NCBI GenBank assembly: GCA_965248805.1
Contig: CBDFKJ010000009.1
Coordinates: 930,001-994,000, forward strand
DNA: 64,000 nt
From: CBDFKJ01 sp965248805
GTDB lineage: Bacteria > Pseudomonadota > Alphaproteobacteria > UBA6615
Direction: 5' to 3'
Shown: positions 23,558 through 31,399 of the stretch, piece by piece
Position numbering within the stretch: position 1 is the first letter of the stretch
How the letters are laid out: every line of letters starts with the position of its first letter
Translations under genes and position numbers: made by a program
Notes under the pieces: model-generated
Seen by the model: only the letters and a program-made list of their open reading frames with translations
The model's database searches: none
Told to the model about the DNA's origin: nothing

Positions 23558-24364
23558 GGGAATTGTCACGCTAAGTCGGACGCCGCTCGTCAATCCATGC
23601 TAGCCTGATACGATGAGCACTGTTTCCTATAGTCGCCATCGGTTTCCGGCACGGATCATCCAGCACACCGTTGTGGCTGTATTTCCGATTCGGCCTCAGC
23701 TATCGCGATGTCGAGGATCTGATGGCGGAACGAGGTGTCGACGTCAGCTACGAGACCGTGCGTCGCTGGACGATGAAGTTCGGCGTCGCCTATGCGCACC
23801 GCCTGAGAAAGAGGCGGCCGAAGTCGGACGGCCAGGTGGCATCTCGACGAGGTCTTCGTTTCGATCAACGGTCAGCAGAAGTATCTGTGGCGTGCCGTCG
23901 ACAGCGAAGGCGAAGTCCTGGACATGCTGGTGCAAAAGCGCCGAGACAAACGGGCAGCGCTGAGGCTGATGCGCAAGTTGCTGAAACGTCAAGGCATCTC
24001 GCCGATCGCCGTTATCACGGACAAGCTGCGCTCTTATGGTGCAACTCTGCGTGATCTCCGGATGACGCACAAGCACATCACCGGGGGACGGGTGAACAAT
24101 CGCGCAGGAAGTTCTCATCGGCCCGTTTGACGGCGAGAACGCTAGATGCAGCTGTTCAAGTCGGCTGGATCAGCGCAGCGGTTTCTATCGATCTACGCCA
24201 CCGTCTACAACCAGTTCAATATCCAGCGCCACTCCGTCTCCCGCCACACGCTCCGCGCCTTCCGTGCGGAGGCGATGGATCAATGGCGGGAAGCGGCAGC
24301 CGCGTCTTGATCTGCGCCATGCAACGTTCCACCACGAACGCCACTGGTTACCGTGACAATGCCT
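23558..24364 (+). mobile_element. IS6-family element, decayed
   Basis: Left end GGGAATTGTCACGCTAA (23558-23574) pairs with TTACCGTGACAATGCC (24348-24363), an inverted repeat with two mismatches over 16 bases. The 807-bp length is typical of IS6 elements. No target duplication is visible, as is common for old IS6 copies. Confidence 0.75.
23613..24310 (+). pseudogene. IS6-family transposase, frameshifts and stops
   Basis: Reassembled, this is a typical 230-residue IS6 transposase: 'YFRFGLSYRDVEDLMAERG', 'WHLDEVFVSINGQQKYLWRA', 'VITDKLRSYGATLRDL' and C-terminal 'NQFNIQRHSVSRHTLRAF'. There is an extra G near 23669 and another near 23833. Near the end TGA (24128) and TAG (24143) replace Arg codons in the conserved 'RPVRRRER' region. 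Mixed frameshifts and stops indicate true decay and not only sequencing error. Confidence 0.85.
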
Positions 24365-24440
24365 TCCGGGCGCGCGCCAGCTGAGGAAAAGGTGCCGAGC
24401 GGCCGATGGTGGTCTTTGTCTCCATCCGCGTTCCGCCGGT

Positions 24441-24515
24441 GCGCCTTCGCGTGATCTCGGGATGACGCAGCAAGCGCATCACCGGCGGGCACGTGACCGA
24501 TCATCGTGGCGCGGG
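24441..24515 (+). repeat. Second short IS6-derived fragment
   Basis: About 75 bases resemble 24041-24110 inside the neighbouring IS6 transposase: both share GTGATCTC, GGATGACGCA and GCATCACCGG blocks with small indels. It is a degenerate partial duplicate of the region encoding the 'LRMTHKHITGG' motif. Confidence 0.5.
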
Positions 24516-24791
24516 ACATAGGGTCGATCGGGGACATTCCCGGCGCGCAATGCTGGCCGCGCGCCATCGAACGGCGATCCGGACCGATGGGCCATCCATA
24601 GTTCCACTATCCGAAATAGTTAATTGCATCTTTGCCCGTTCTAACTCCCGACCGGGCGCGCCAACTTCTGGGGCGTCAAAGGCGACCCACCGGCACCGGC
24701 CGGCGAGCACGCCGCGAGAGGGAGAAGGCCCATGTTCGACACCGCGAAGGCAGGCAGCACCGACCAACCCGACGGCACGCCTCCTCACCTT

Positions 24792-24903
24792 CAGGCGACG
24801 CGGATATTGTCCTTGCCGAATTCCGCGGCTAGCTGCGCGGTCAGGGCGTGGACGGCGCCCTTGCTGGCGATGGCGGCCGTGGCCGGTACGCCGGCGATGG
24901 CAT
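24792..24903 (-). pseudogene. Short-chain dehydrogenase fragment, inverted
   Basis: About 35 residues on the minus strand, 'ATAAIASKGAVHALTAQL' followed by 'AAEFGKDNIRV', match the region around the catalytic Lys of short-chain dehydrogenases (normally Tyr-x-x-x-Ser-Lys, with Ile here in place of Tyr). It ends at a TGA directly after the conserved 'IRV'. No Rossmann motif remains. Confidence 0.55.
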
Positions 24904-24987
24904 GATCGACCAAAACCGAGCGCCTTCATCAGCGGCACTGTCGTCAGGGTCGACGGTGGCCATGTCGCCGGGCACGCGCTGCATTGA
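24904..24987 (+). pseudogene. Short-chain dehydrogenase C-terminal fragment
   Basis: About 21 residues on the plus strand, 'AFISGTVVRVDGGHVAG', match the conserved C-terminal end of short-chain dehydrogenases. It abuts the inverted fragment at 24792-24903, so the two pieces of one gene now point in opposite directions. Confidence 0.5.
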
Positions 24988-25179
24988 TTCGCGAGGCGTG
25001 GCCGGACTTGCAGGGCACCGGCGGCCCATCCAATACACGCATGTTCCCGCGTCGTGTGGGATGTCCGCCGTTTTCAGTTGCGCTGTTTGCTGTGCCTCAC
25101 CACGACGCGCGCCGAGGGAAGGTTGGCGACTTACTTGCGCCGTGCGAAGTTGCGGAGCGACGGGCTGTTGGTACGGCCG

Positions 25180-26706
25180 CTAGCGGGCGGCCAGAGGACC
25201 GGTGTGGAGTTCGCCGCTGGGCAGAACCGTATCGCGGAAAATCGCTTCGTGGAGATTGGCGCCCATGAGGTTCGCGGCCTGCAGCCGGGCGCCGGTGAAG
25301 TCCGTTTGGCGCAGATTGGTATCGGACAGGTCGGCGTCATACAGATCGGCTTCACGAAGTTCCGCACCTTCGAGGTTGGCGCCCGCCAGGTTGGCTGAGA
25401 TCAGGTTGGTGACCTCCAAATTGACGCCGCGGAGGTCGAGACCGACAAGGTTGGCTTCATTGAGCGTCGAGCCACCGAAGTTGGCGCCTTCCAGGGTTGC
25501 GCCGGCGAGCCGTATCCCGCGCAGGTCGGAGTCAATCACATAGGCGCCCGTGAGGTTCACTCGCTGCATGCGGGCGCGTCGCAACATGCCGCCGCGCATA
25601 TAGGCTTCCGACATGTCGGCGAGGTTCAGGTCGGCGCGATAGAACGCCGCCTGGTGCAGAAGTGCGCCCCGCAGGTTGGCTTCGCGCAGGTTGGCGAGAC
25701 TGAGATCCGCCTCGCTGAGGTCGGCCCGCGAAAGGTCGGCGCCGGCCAGGTTTGCCTCCACGAGCGCCGCCTGGATCAGGATCGCGCCCGACAGGTTGGC
25801 GCCGGCAAGATCGCGGCGCAGCAGGTCAGCCCTGCGCAGATCACATCCCGGGCAATCGCGCGTCTCGCCAGCGAGAAAAGCGCGGACTTCGGGTGGCCCG
25901 TCCAACGCAGCCTGTGCGGCGCTGGCATTCGGCGCTGGTGCGGCGGCTATGGCGGCTGCGCCGTCGTTGGGGTCGAGGCTCCAGACTTCCCATCGCGTGG
26001 AGCTTTCCCATTCGCCGTCAACGAATTCGCCCAGCGTATTGCGCCCGGTCTGGCCGGCCTTGCGGTAGAAGTTGCGCGACATGACCATGCGGCTCCGGTT
26101 GCGGTAGACTGTTTCGCAACGCTCCTTCACATAGCCGTTCCCGATCGGATGCTGGCCGGCTTCGAGCGGCAGGGTTTCGCAAGTCCAGTTCCGGGGATCG
26201 TGATGGTTGCGCACGACAAAGCCCAGCATGGGGCTGCGCCGACGCTGGTCGAGCCGGGCGCGCGAATCCGTGACAGCGCGCAAGCCCTGGACGATGCCGT
26301 TGTCGTCGAACAGGACCGATAAAACGACCGGATGTCCCGCGATCTTGGTGCCGACGTACTTGTCGAGCCAGAGGTTCTCGCCCTCCTCCTCCTCGTCCGC
26401 CAGCCACTCCACGAACATGTCCGCCAGATGCGCGCCGACGGCGTCGTACTCCACCGCGACCTCGTGCAGGCCCCTCTCGTCGGCCGGGCACAGTTGATAG
26501 TCTTCCCAATCGTCGAGTGGCCGCAACGGCAGCCCGCCATTGCTTCCGCAGGCGAAGTTAACGAAGCCCCCGGGCATGTCAGTGGCCGACAGTCCAAGCG
26601 TGAGCCCCCGGATGTCGGAAACCATTGAACTTTGGTCCTCCTGCGCCATGGCGGCCTGCGCCAGGGCGGATGCGGCGAGGGCAGCGGCGATGAGAGCGCG
26701 GTTCAT
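25180..26706 (-). CDS. Secreted pentapeptide-repeat protein 1 of PQQ island
   Basis: A 508-residue exported protein. Residues 1-22 are a signal peptide ('ALIAAALAASALAQAAMAQ'). Residues about 25-270 form a domain shared with the two other proteins of this type in the window: 'NFACGSNGGLPLRPLDDW', 'CPADERGLHEV', 'HPVVLSVLFDDNGIV' and 'WTCETLPLEAG', with four or more conserved Cys. Then comes 'RDCPGCDLRRADLL' and about 44 pentapeptide repeats (A(D/N)LxX), which fold as a right-handed quadrilateral beta-helix. The ATG at 26706 overlaps the stop of the cytochrome gene (ATGA), so the two are translationally coupled. Function unknown; likely periplasmic. Confidence 0.85.
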   Translation of the reverse strand: MNRALIAAALAASALAQAAMAQEDQSSMVSDIRGLTLGLSATDMPGGFVNFACGSNGGLPLRPLDDWEDYQLCPADERGLHEVAVEYDAVGAHLADMFVEWLADEEEEGENLWLDKYVGTKIAGHPVVLSVLFDDNGIVQGLRAVTDSRARLDQRRRSPMLGFVVRNHHDPRNWTCETLPLEAGQHPIGNGYVKERCETVYRNRSRMVMSRNFYRKAGQTGRNTLGEFVDGEWESSTRWEVWSLDPNDGAAAIAAAPAPNASAAQAALDGPPEVRAFLAGETRDCPGCDLRRADLLRRDLAGANLSGAILIQAALVEANLAGADLSRADLSEADLSLANLREANLRGALLHQAAFYRADLNLADMSEAYMRGGMLRRARMQRVNLTGAYVIDSDLRGIRLAGATLEGANFGGSTLNEANLVGLDLRGVNLEVTNLISANLAGANLEGAELREADLYDADLSDTNLRQTDFTGARLQAANLMGANLHEAIFRDTVLPSGELHTGPLAAR

Positions 26707-27143
26707 TTGTCCCACTTCAATTCGATTTGCGACCAGTCCTCGAGCGGCACCTCGGTGGCGCCGTCGGATGCGTCGACGAAGCCGTTGACCTGAAGAATAT
26801 AGAGCGTCGCATTCTCGTAAGTCGATTGGGAGAAGGCGCCGGGGTCGTCGCGCGGCATGCCGAGGCGCGCATATTCGTACAGGATGAAGGCGGTCTGTCC
26901 CCCCCAGATCTCCTGAAAATCCGCGCCGACCAAGGCGGAGCCCGCGAGTCCCGCGAGCTCCTCTCCGTGGCACGGCTCGCAATACCGCCGATACGCCGAA
27001 CGCGCGCGGCGCGCTTGGCGGGCGCCCATTGTGAACTGCGGCTGCACCTCCGGCGCCGCCGACGCCGCCGGCGCTGCCTCCTGTGCCGCCGCGGCCGCGG
27101 CCGTCGACACGATGCCCAGCACGACCGTCCATCCTACACGCAT
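26703..27143 (-). CDS. Small c-type cytochrome of PQQ module 1
   Basis: A 146-residue exported monohaem cytochrome. The signal peptide covers residues 1-20. The haem site is 'YRRYCEPCHGEELAG', and a distal Met is in 'YARLGMPRDDPGAFS'. The fold and spacing fit class I cytochromes c (cytochrome_CBB3-like) that accept electrons from PQQ-dependent alcohol dehydrogenases. It lies downstream of PQQ dehydrogenase 1 and is coupled to the pentapeptide-repeat gene by a 4-base overlap. Confidence 0.88.
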   Translation of the reverse strand: MRVGWTVVLGIVSTAAAAAAQEAAPAASAAPEVQPQFTMGARQARRARSAYRRYCEPCHGEELAGLAGSALVGADFQEIWGGQTAFILYEYARLGMPRDDPGAFSQSTYENATLYILQVNGFVDASDGATEVPLEDWSQIELKWDK

Positions 27144-27182
27144 CTCTACATCCGCTCCTTCAGACAGAGACCTAAACAGAAT

Positions 27183-27209
27183 CGGGGCCGGGCGTACGGC
27201 CCGGCCCCG
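27183..27209 (-). terminator. GC-rich hairpin between PQQ dehydrogenase 1 and cytochrome c
   Basis: A perfect 11-bp stem CGGGGCCGGGC / GCCCGGCCCCG with a 5-base loop, 20 bases after the dehydrogenase stop. The U-tract is weak (TCTGTTTAGG), so it may act as a partial terminator or as an mRNA-stabilising element that sets different levels of dehydrogenase and cytochrome. Confidence 0.6.
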
Positions 27210-27229
27210 CTACCGTAGTCGGGGTCCGG

Positions 27230-29047
27230 CTACAGCGCGAACACCACCAACAGCGACTGCGAGGTGCTGCGGCGGTTGGCAAGCAGCGGATTGCCATAGT
27301 CGCGCGCGTCCGCACCCGCCAGAACGGCGAGGTACTGCACGCCGCCATAGGAGTAGGTCATCGCCGGCGCGTTTATGCCGGTGCCGAGGTCACGGGACCA
27401 CAGCGTCTCCAGCGTGTCGGCGTCGTAGGCGATGATGTAGCCGCGGCGATCGGTCGAGATGACCAGCCCGCCACCGGTCGACAGCAGGCCGTTGCCGCGC
27501 GTCGGCTCGGCGACCTTGAACAGCGTCTCGCCGGAGTGCACGTTCATCGCCACCACTGAGCCGTGACGCTCGACCGGCCATCCGCCGCCCGCCTCGAGCT
27601 CCTCAGGCGCGGCGTTCCGACGCCCGTTCCACTCACCCGGCGTACGATTGGCGCGGGTGCCGAGCTTATTGCCCTTGTCGGCCCAGTGCTCCTCCGCAAC
27701 TGACGCGTAGGCTGAGCAGCCCTCGTTGGACGGGGCGTACAGGAGCCCGGTCTGGCGACTGAAGGTCGAAGGCTGCCAGTTCTTGCCGCCGGTCAGCCCC
27801 GGGCAGTAGATCCCGACCACGCCGCGGCGCGGTGCATAGAAATAGGGCTGCACCTCGTTCTGCATGCCCTCGACGTAGTTGCTCGGACGGCCCGTCTTCT
27901 GGTCGATGCCGTCGGTCCAGTTCACCAAGTCGACGTACTGCTTGGCGTAGAACAGCTCGCCATTGGCACGGTCGAACCCGTAGAGGTGGCCATTGCGCGA
28001 TACGTGCACGACCGCCTTGCGCATCTGGCCGTCGATCTCGACGTCGACCAGCGGACTCTCGGCAACGTCGTCATAGTCGTAAGGATCGTTAGGCGTGAAC
28101 TGGAAATGCCATTGCATCTCCCCGGTGTCGCCGTCCAGCGCGATAATGCTCTCGGTATAGAGGTTGTCGCCCGGCCGGTATTCGGCGTCGATCTGCGGCC
28201 CCGGATTGCCGGTGCCCCAATAGGTGACGTTGGTTTCCGGATCATAGGTACCGGTCTGCCAGATGGAACCGCCACCGGTCATCCACGCCTCGTAGTCGTC
28301 GCCCCAGGTATCGTGGCCGGCTTCGCCTGGCCCCGGGATGAGATAGGTGGTCCATTCGATCTCGCCGGTCTCGACGTTCACCGCGTCCAGGTGGCCGCGG
28401 ATGCCCATCTCGGCGCCGGTGACGCCGTTGACGACAAGGTTGTTGAACGCCAAGGGCGCGCCGGTACTGGACTCCATCAGGTCGTTGTTCGCGGTCACGA
28501 CCTCCCACACCGTTTCGCCACTGTCTTTGTCGATGCCGACCGTGCGGCCGTCCTGAGTGTTCTGGACGACCAGGTTGTTGATCATCGCCAGGCCACGGTT
28601 CTTGCGCTGGCAGCAGCCGGAAGCGAACGCGTACTCCAGATCCTGCTCCGCTTCCCACTTCCAGACGATGTAGCCGGCCTGGCCGTTGCGTACATCGATC
28701 TTGTAGGCGTTGTTGAAGCCGTCGGTTACGTACAGGAATCCATCCTCGGCCAGCGGCGTGCCCTCGAGCCGGCTCGCACCGGCCGGGCCGATAAGGCCGT
28801 CGAGGCCGACCATGATCCGCAGTTCCAGATCTTTGACATTGGCCTTGTTGATCTGGCCGAGAGACGAATAACGATGGCCGTCGTAGGTGCGATGATGATG
28901 CAGCCAGTTGCCCGGCTCCTGATCGGCGTTGACGAGCCGTTGGGCCGTCGCCGGAGCCGCGGTGGCTGGCGCCGCCAGGAAGCTGCCGGCGAGCACCGCG
29001 GCTGCCGCTACCGCGGCGTAGGTCTTTCCCTTAGCTGTAATGCGCAT
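27230..29047 (-). CDS. PQQ-dependent alcohol dehydrogenase 1
   Basis: A 605-residue periplasmic quinoprotein with the eight-bladed propeller of methanol/ethanol dehydrogenases. Signal peptide: residues 1-31. Canonical active-site residues are all present: vicinal Cys145-Cys146 ('ASGCCQRKNRG'), Glu213 in 'TGAEMGIRG', Asn281 in 'WGTGNPGP', and 'PYDYDD' with catalytic Asp324 and a second Asp at 326. That second Asp is the marker of lanthanide-dependent enzymes. 'EYRPGDNLYTESIIALD' is a family signature. The ATG at 29047 was chosen because GGAGG lies 7 bases upstream. First gene of module 1: dehydrogenase, cytochrome c, pentapeptide-repeat protein. Confidence 0.92.
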   Translation of the reverse strand: MRITAKGKTYAAVAAAAVLAGSFLAAPATAAPATAQRLVNADQEPGNWLHHHRTYDGHRYSSLGQINKANVKDLELRIMVGLDGLIGPAGASRLEGTPLAEDGFLYVTDGFNNAYKIDVRNGQAGYIVWKWEAEQDLEYAFASGCCQRKNRGLAMINNLVVQNTQDGRTVGIDKDSGETVWEVVTANNDLMESSTGAPLAFNNLVVNGVTGAEMGIRGHLDAVNVETGEIEWTTYLIPGPGEAGHDTWGDDYEAWMTGGGSIWQTGTYDPETNVTYWGTGNPGPQIDAEYRPGDNLYTESIIALDGDTGEMQWHFQFTPNDPYDYDDVAESPLVDVEIDGQMRKAVVHVSRNGHLYGFDRANGELFYAKQYVDLVNWTDGIDQKTGRPSNYVEGMQNEVQPYFYAPRRGVVGIYCPGLTGGKNWQPSTFSRQTGLLYAPSNEGCSAYASVAEEHWADKGNKLGTRANRTPGEWNGRRNAAPEELEAGGGWPVERHGSVVAMNVHSGETLFKVAEPTRGNGLLSTGGGLVISTDRRGYIIAYDADTLETLWSRDLGTGINAPAMTYSYGGVQYLAVLAGADARDYGNPLLANRRSTSQSLLVVFAL

Positions 29048-29416
29048 TGTTTCCTCCACAGACACAGGTGAACTTCCTTCATGGACACAATTGGCACCTC
29101 CTCAGACACGCACGGCAGCGGCGCTTAATCGGCCGTCCTGGCACTGCCAAGTGTTGATGCTATGCCTAACCACTTGGCGACGCAATTCTACCGTCAGAAC
29201 CGACTACCCGACGCGATTCCGACAAGACGCATGGGGTGTGTCGACGTCTTCGCGCACACAAGGCCGCCGCACAGAATGGCCACGGCGCAACGTTCCCAGC
29301 TTGGCAGCCTTCTGGCAACTCACCGGGTGCCTTCAGCGACGGCGACGATCGCTGACCGTTGCAGCCAATACCGCGGTCGGCTAGGCAACAGCGGGACCAA
29401 CATCAGAGATACAAAA
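29048..29416. other. Divergent intergenic region
   Basis: Lies between the start of PQQ dehydrogenase 1 (minus) and a small membrane protein gene (plus), so it should hold promoters for both. I see no convincing -35/-10 pair, riboswitch or repeat. Confidence 0.4.
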
Positions 29417-29797
29417 ATGACAAAGCCAAGCGATGAGGGAGATGGCATTTCCCTCGTACGGAAGTGGATAACCGTGGCCGTGGTTGTCGGAACCGCCTTA
29501 TGGGCCGGCTATTTTTTCGTATTTCTTGTGTATCAGTCTTTGTTTGGAGGCGCGACTGCAGACAACTGGTTTCTGCGGATGGTCCAAGAACACCCGGCAG
29601 CAACCATCGGAGTCGCTATCTCGGCGATAACCGCGTTTTGTCTCGTGGCGATACTCGAGATTTCCCGCGGTGCCATCGAATTCGAGGCATTGGGGTTCAA
29701 ATTTCGGGGGGCGTCGGGACCGGTGATTTTGTGGGTATTTTGCTTCCTCGCAATGATCTTTGGTGTCTGGCTGCTGTGGGACAAGATAGGTGCGTAG
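29417..29797 (+). CDS. Small membrane protein, unknown function
   Basis: A 126-residue protein with hydrophobic segments at about 14-38 ('WITVAVVVGTALWAGYFFVF'), 55-75 and 100-122 ('GPVILWVFCFLAMIFGVWLL'). The stretch 'IEFEALGFKFRGASGP' before the last segment looks conserved and is familiar from small uncharacterised proteins of mobile regions. It is more A/T-rich than the surrounding dehydrogenase genes and runs opposite to them, which suggests independent acquisition. No function assigned. Confidence 0.65.
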   Translation: MTKPSDEGDGISLVRKWITVAVVVGTALWAGYFFVFLVYQSLFGGATADNWFLRMVQEHPAATIGVAISAITAFCLVAILEISRGAIEFEALGFKFRGASGPVILWVFCFLAMIFGVWLLWDKIGA

Positions 29798-29907
29798 ACA
29801 TTGTTGACGGAGACTTCATGCCGGACATCTTGACTGAGTGCTCGAAGCCGCCGTTGAGAAGCGTCTTTCAGCCGGTAGAAAACAAATGTTTCCATCGGCG
29901 CTGCAGG

Positions 29908-31398
29908 CTAGTCCGGAACGAACCCAGCCGGTAGTTCGGCCTCCTGCCAATTGGCGTTGGTAATAACGGTCTCCCAGAGGTTGGCGAAGGTCAGCCGCGC
30001 ATTGGAGAGGTCGGCCGCCGTGAGATTTGCCCCGCGCAAATTGGCACGGATCAGGTCCGCCGCGTGCAGGTTGGCGCCTGTCAGGTTCGCGTGCGCGAGG
30101 TCGACCCGCCACATGTCCGCCTCGATCAGCGTCGCCTCGCTCAAGTCCGAGCGGGTGAATACGGCATCGCGCAGCCACGAATAGGTCAAATCGGCGCCGG
30201 CGAAATTCGCATTGAGGAGGCGTGCGTTCCGCAGGTCCATGGCCAGCATGGTGGCGCCGCCGAGTTTTGCGCCTCCCATTTGCACATGGCCGGCCAGCGC
30301 CTGCGTCAAGTCTGCCTCCGTCAAGTCGGCGCCATTGAACCGCGACTCGAACATCATCGCGCCGCGAAGGTTAGCACCATGCAGATTTGCCCGTCTGACC
30401 TGGGCTCGATTGATATTGGCTTTCTCGAGATTGGCCCCGTCGAGGTTCGCGCCGTTCAAGATCGCGCCGTGCAAATTGGCGCCCGCGAGGTTCGCTCCTT
30501 GCAAATTGGCGTCTTTCAGGTCAGCCCGCTTCAGGTCGACCCCGCGCAGATCGCAGCCGGGGCAATTGCGGGCGCGTTCGACCAGCAGCTCCCGTTCGGT
30601 CGGTTCGGGATCGCCGAGCGCCGCAACACGCTCAGGGTCGGGAGCAAAATCGGTGAGGGTCAACTCGAGCCGCGTGGTGCTCACGAATTGACCATGCGTC
30701 CGACGTCTGGTCAGCGGGTGATGGAGGTGCTGGCCCGGCTTGCGATAGTTATGGGTCTCGATGACGACAAGGTGCGGTGCGTCGGTCAGTGTCTTTTCGC
30801 ACCGGCGCTTCTCGTAGTGGTCATGGAAGGCGCGTTCGCCTTCCAATCTGGGGAGGTCCACGCACGCCCAATCCTCCTCGCCGAAGCGCGCGGTCAGGAA
30901 GCCCGCGAGATCGGTGCCCCTTTCGCGCATATCGATCGGGACCCGTGGGTCGGTCACTATCCGAATGCCAACGAGGAATCCGTGTTCATCGAACAGTCCG
31001 GAAGCGATGACCGGGATCTCGTTCTGCGAGGTGTAGCCGTAGATCGCCGTCTGGATATCGAGGCTGTGCGCCCTGGCCCAGTACTCCAACTCATCGTCGT
31101 ACTGGAAATAGACTTCGTGGAGCCCGGTGCCGTCCTCGGCCGAGCACCGGTGATGCTCTGTCCAATCGATGATCCGCACCGACGGCGGACCCCCATTCGT
31201 ACCGCATGCGTACTCGGTGTAGTCGCCGCGCGGCAACTCGTTCGCATGCGCGCTGAGCGTCAGGTCCCACACGGTCGCCGCGAACAGGCTATGCCGATCG
31301 GCCTGGGCGTGTGCCGCGGACGCCAGCGCCGAGCCGACGACCGCGAGGCCCGCGATACGAGACCACGCGATGGAGATTGCGCGGAGCTTCATCGGCAT
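29908..31398 (-). CDS. Secreted pentapeptide-repeat protein 2 of PQQ island
   Basis: A 496-residue paralogue of the proteins at 25180-26706 and 37189-38673. Signal peptide: residues 1-33, ending 'SALASAAHAQA'. The shared N-terminal domain (about 40-260) has 'YACGTNGGPPSVRIIDW', 'GTGLHEVYFQYDDELEYW', 'IPVIASGLFDEHGF' and 'WACVDLPRLEGERAF'. Then 'RNCPGCDLRGVDLK' leads into about 40 pentapeptide repeats. The start (ATG at 31398, or the next one at 31392) follows the stop of PQQ dehydrogenase 2 after one base with no separate ribosome binding site, so translation is probably coupled. Function unknown. Confidence 0.85.
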   Translation of the reverse strand: MPMKLRAISIAWSRIAGLAVVGSALASAAHAQADRHSLFAATVWDLTLSAHANELPRGDYTEYACGTNGGPPSVRIIDWTEHHRCSAEDGTGLHEVYFQYDDELEYWARAHSLDIQTAIYGYTSQNEIPVIASGLFDEHGFLVGIRIVTDPRVPIDMRERGTDLAGFLTARFGEEDWACVDLPRLEGERAFHDHYEKRRCEKTLTDAPHLVVIETHNYRKPGQHLHHPLTRRRTHGQFVSTTRLELTLTDFAPDPERVAALGDPEPTERELLVERARNCPGCDLRGVDLKRADLKDANLQGANLAGANLHGAILNGANLDGANLEKANINRAQVRRANLHGANLRGAMMFESRFNGADLTEADLTQALAGHVQMGGAKLGGATMLAMDLRNARLLNANFAGADLTYSWLRDAVFTRSDLSEATLIEADMWRVDLAHANLTGANLHAADLIRANLRGANLTAADLSNARLTFANLWETVITNANWQEAELPAGFVPD

Positions 31399-31399
31399 T

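Noticed and set aside
23521..23608. Short frame with a Cys-Gly-Asn-Cys-His haem-like motif
   Set aside because: The motif is produced by the terminal inverted repeat of the IS6 element (starting 23558); there is no signal peptide or fold, so it is chance.
26707..27132. Possible N-terminal extension of pentapeptide-repeat protein 1
   Set aside because: The extension overlaps the whole cytochrome c gene; the ATG at 26706 with a signal peptide and ATGA coupling is the better start.
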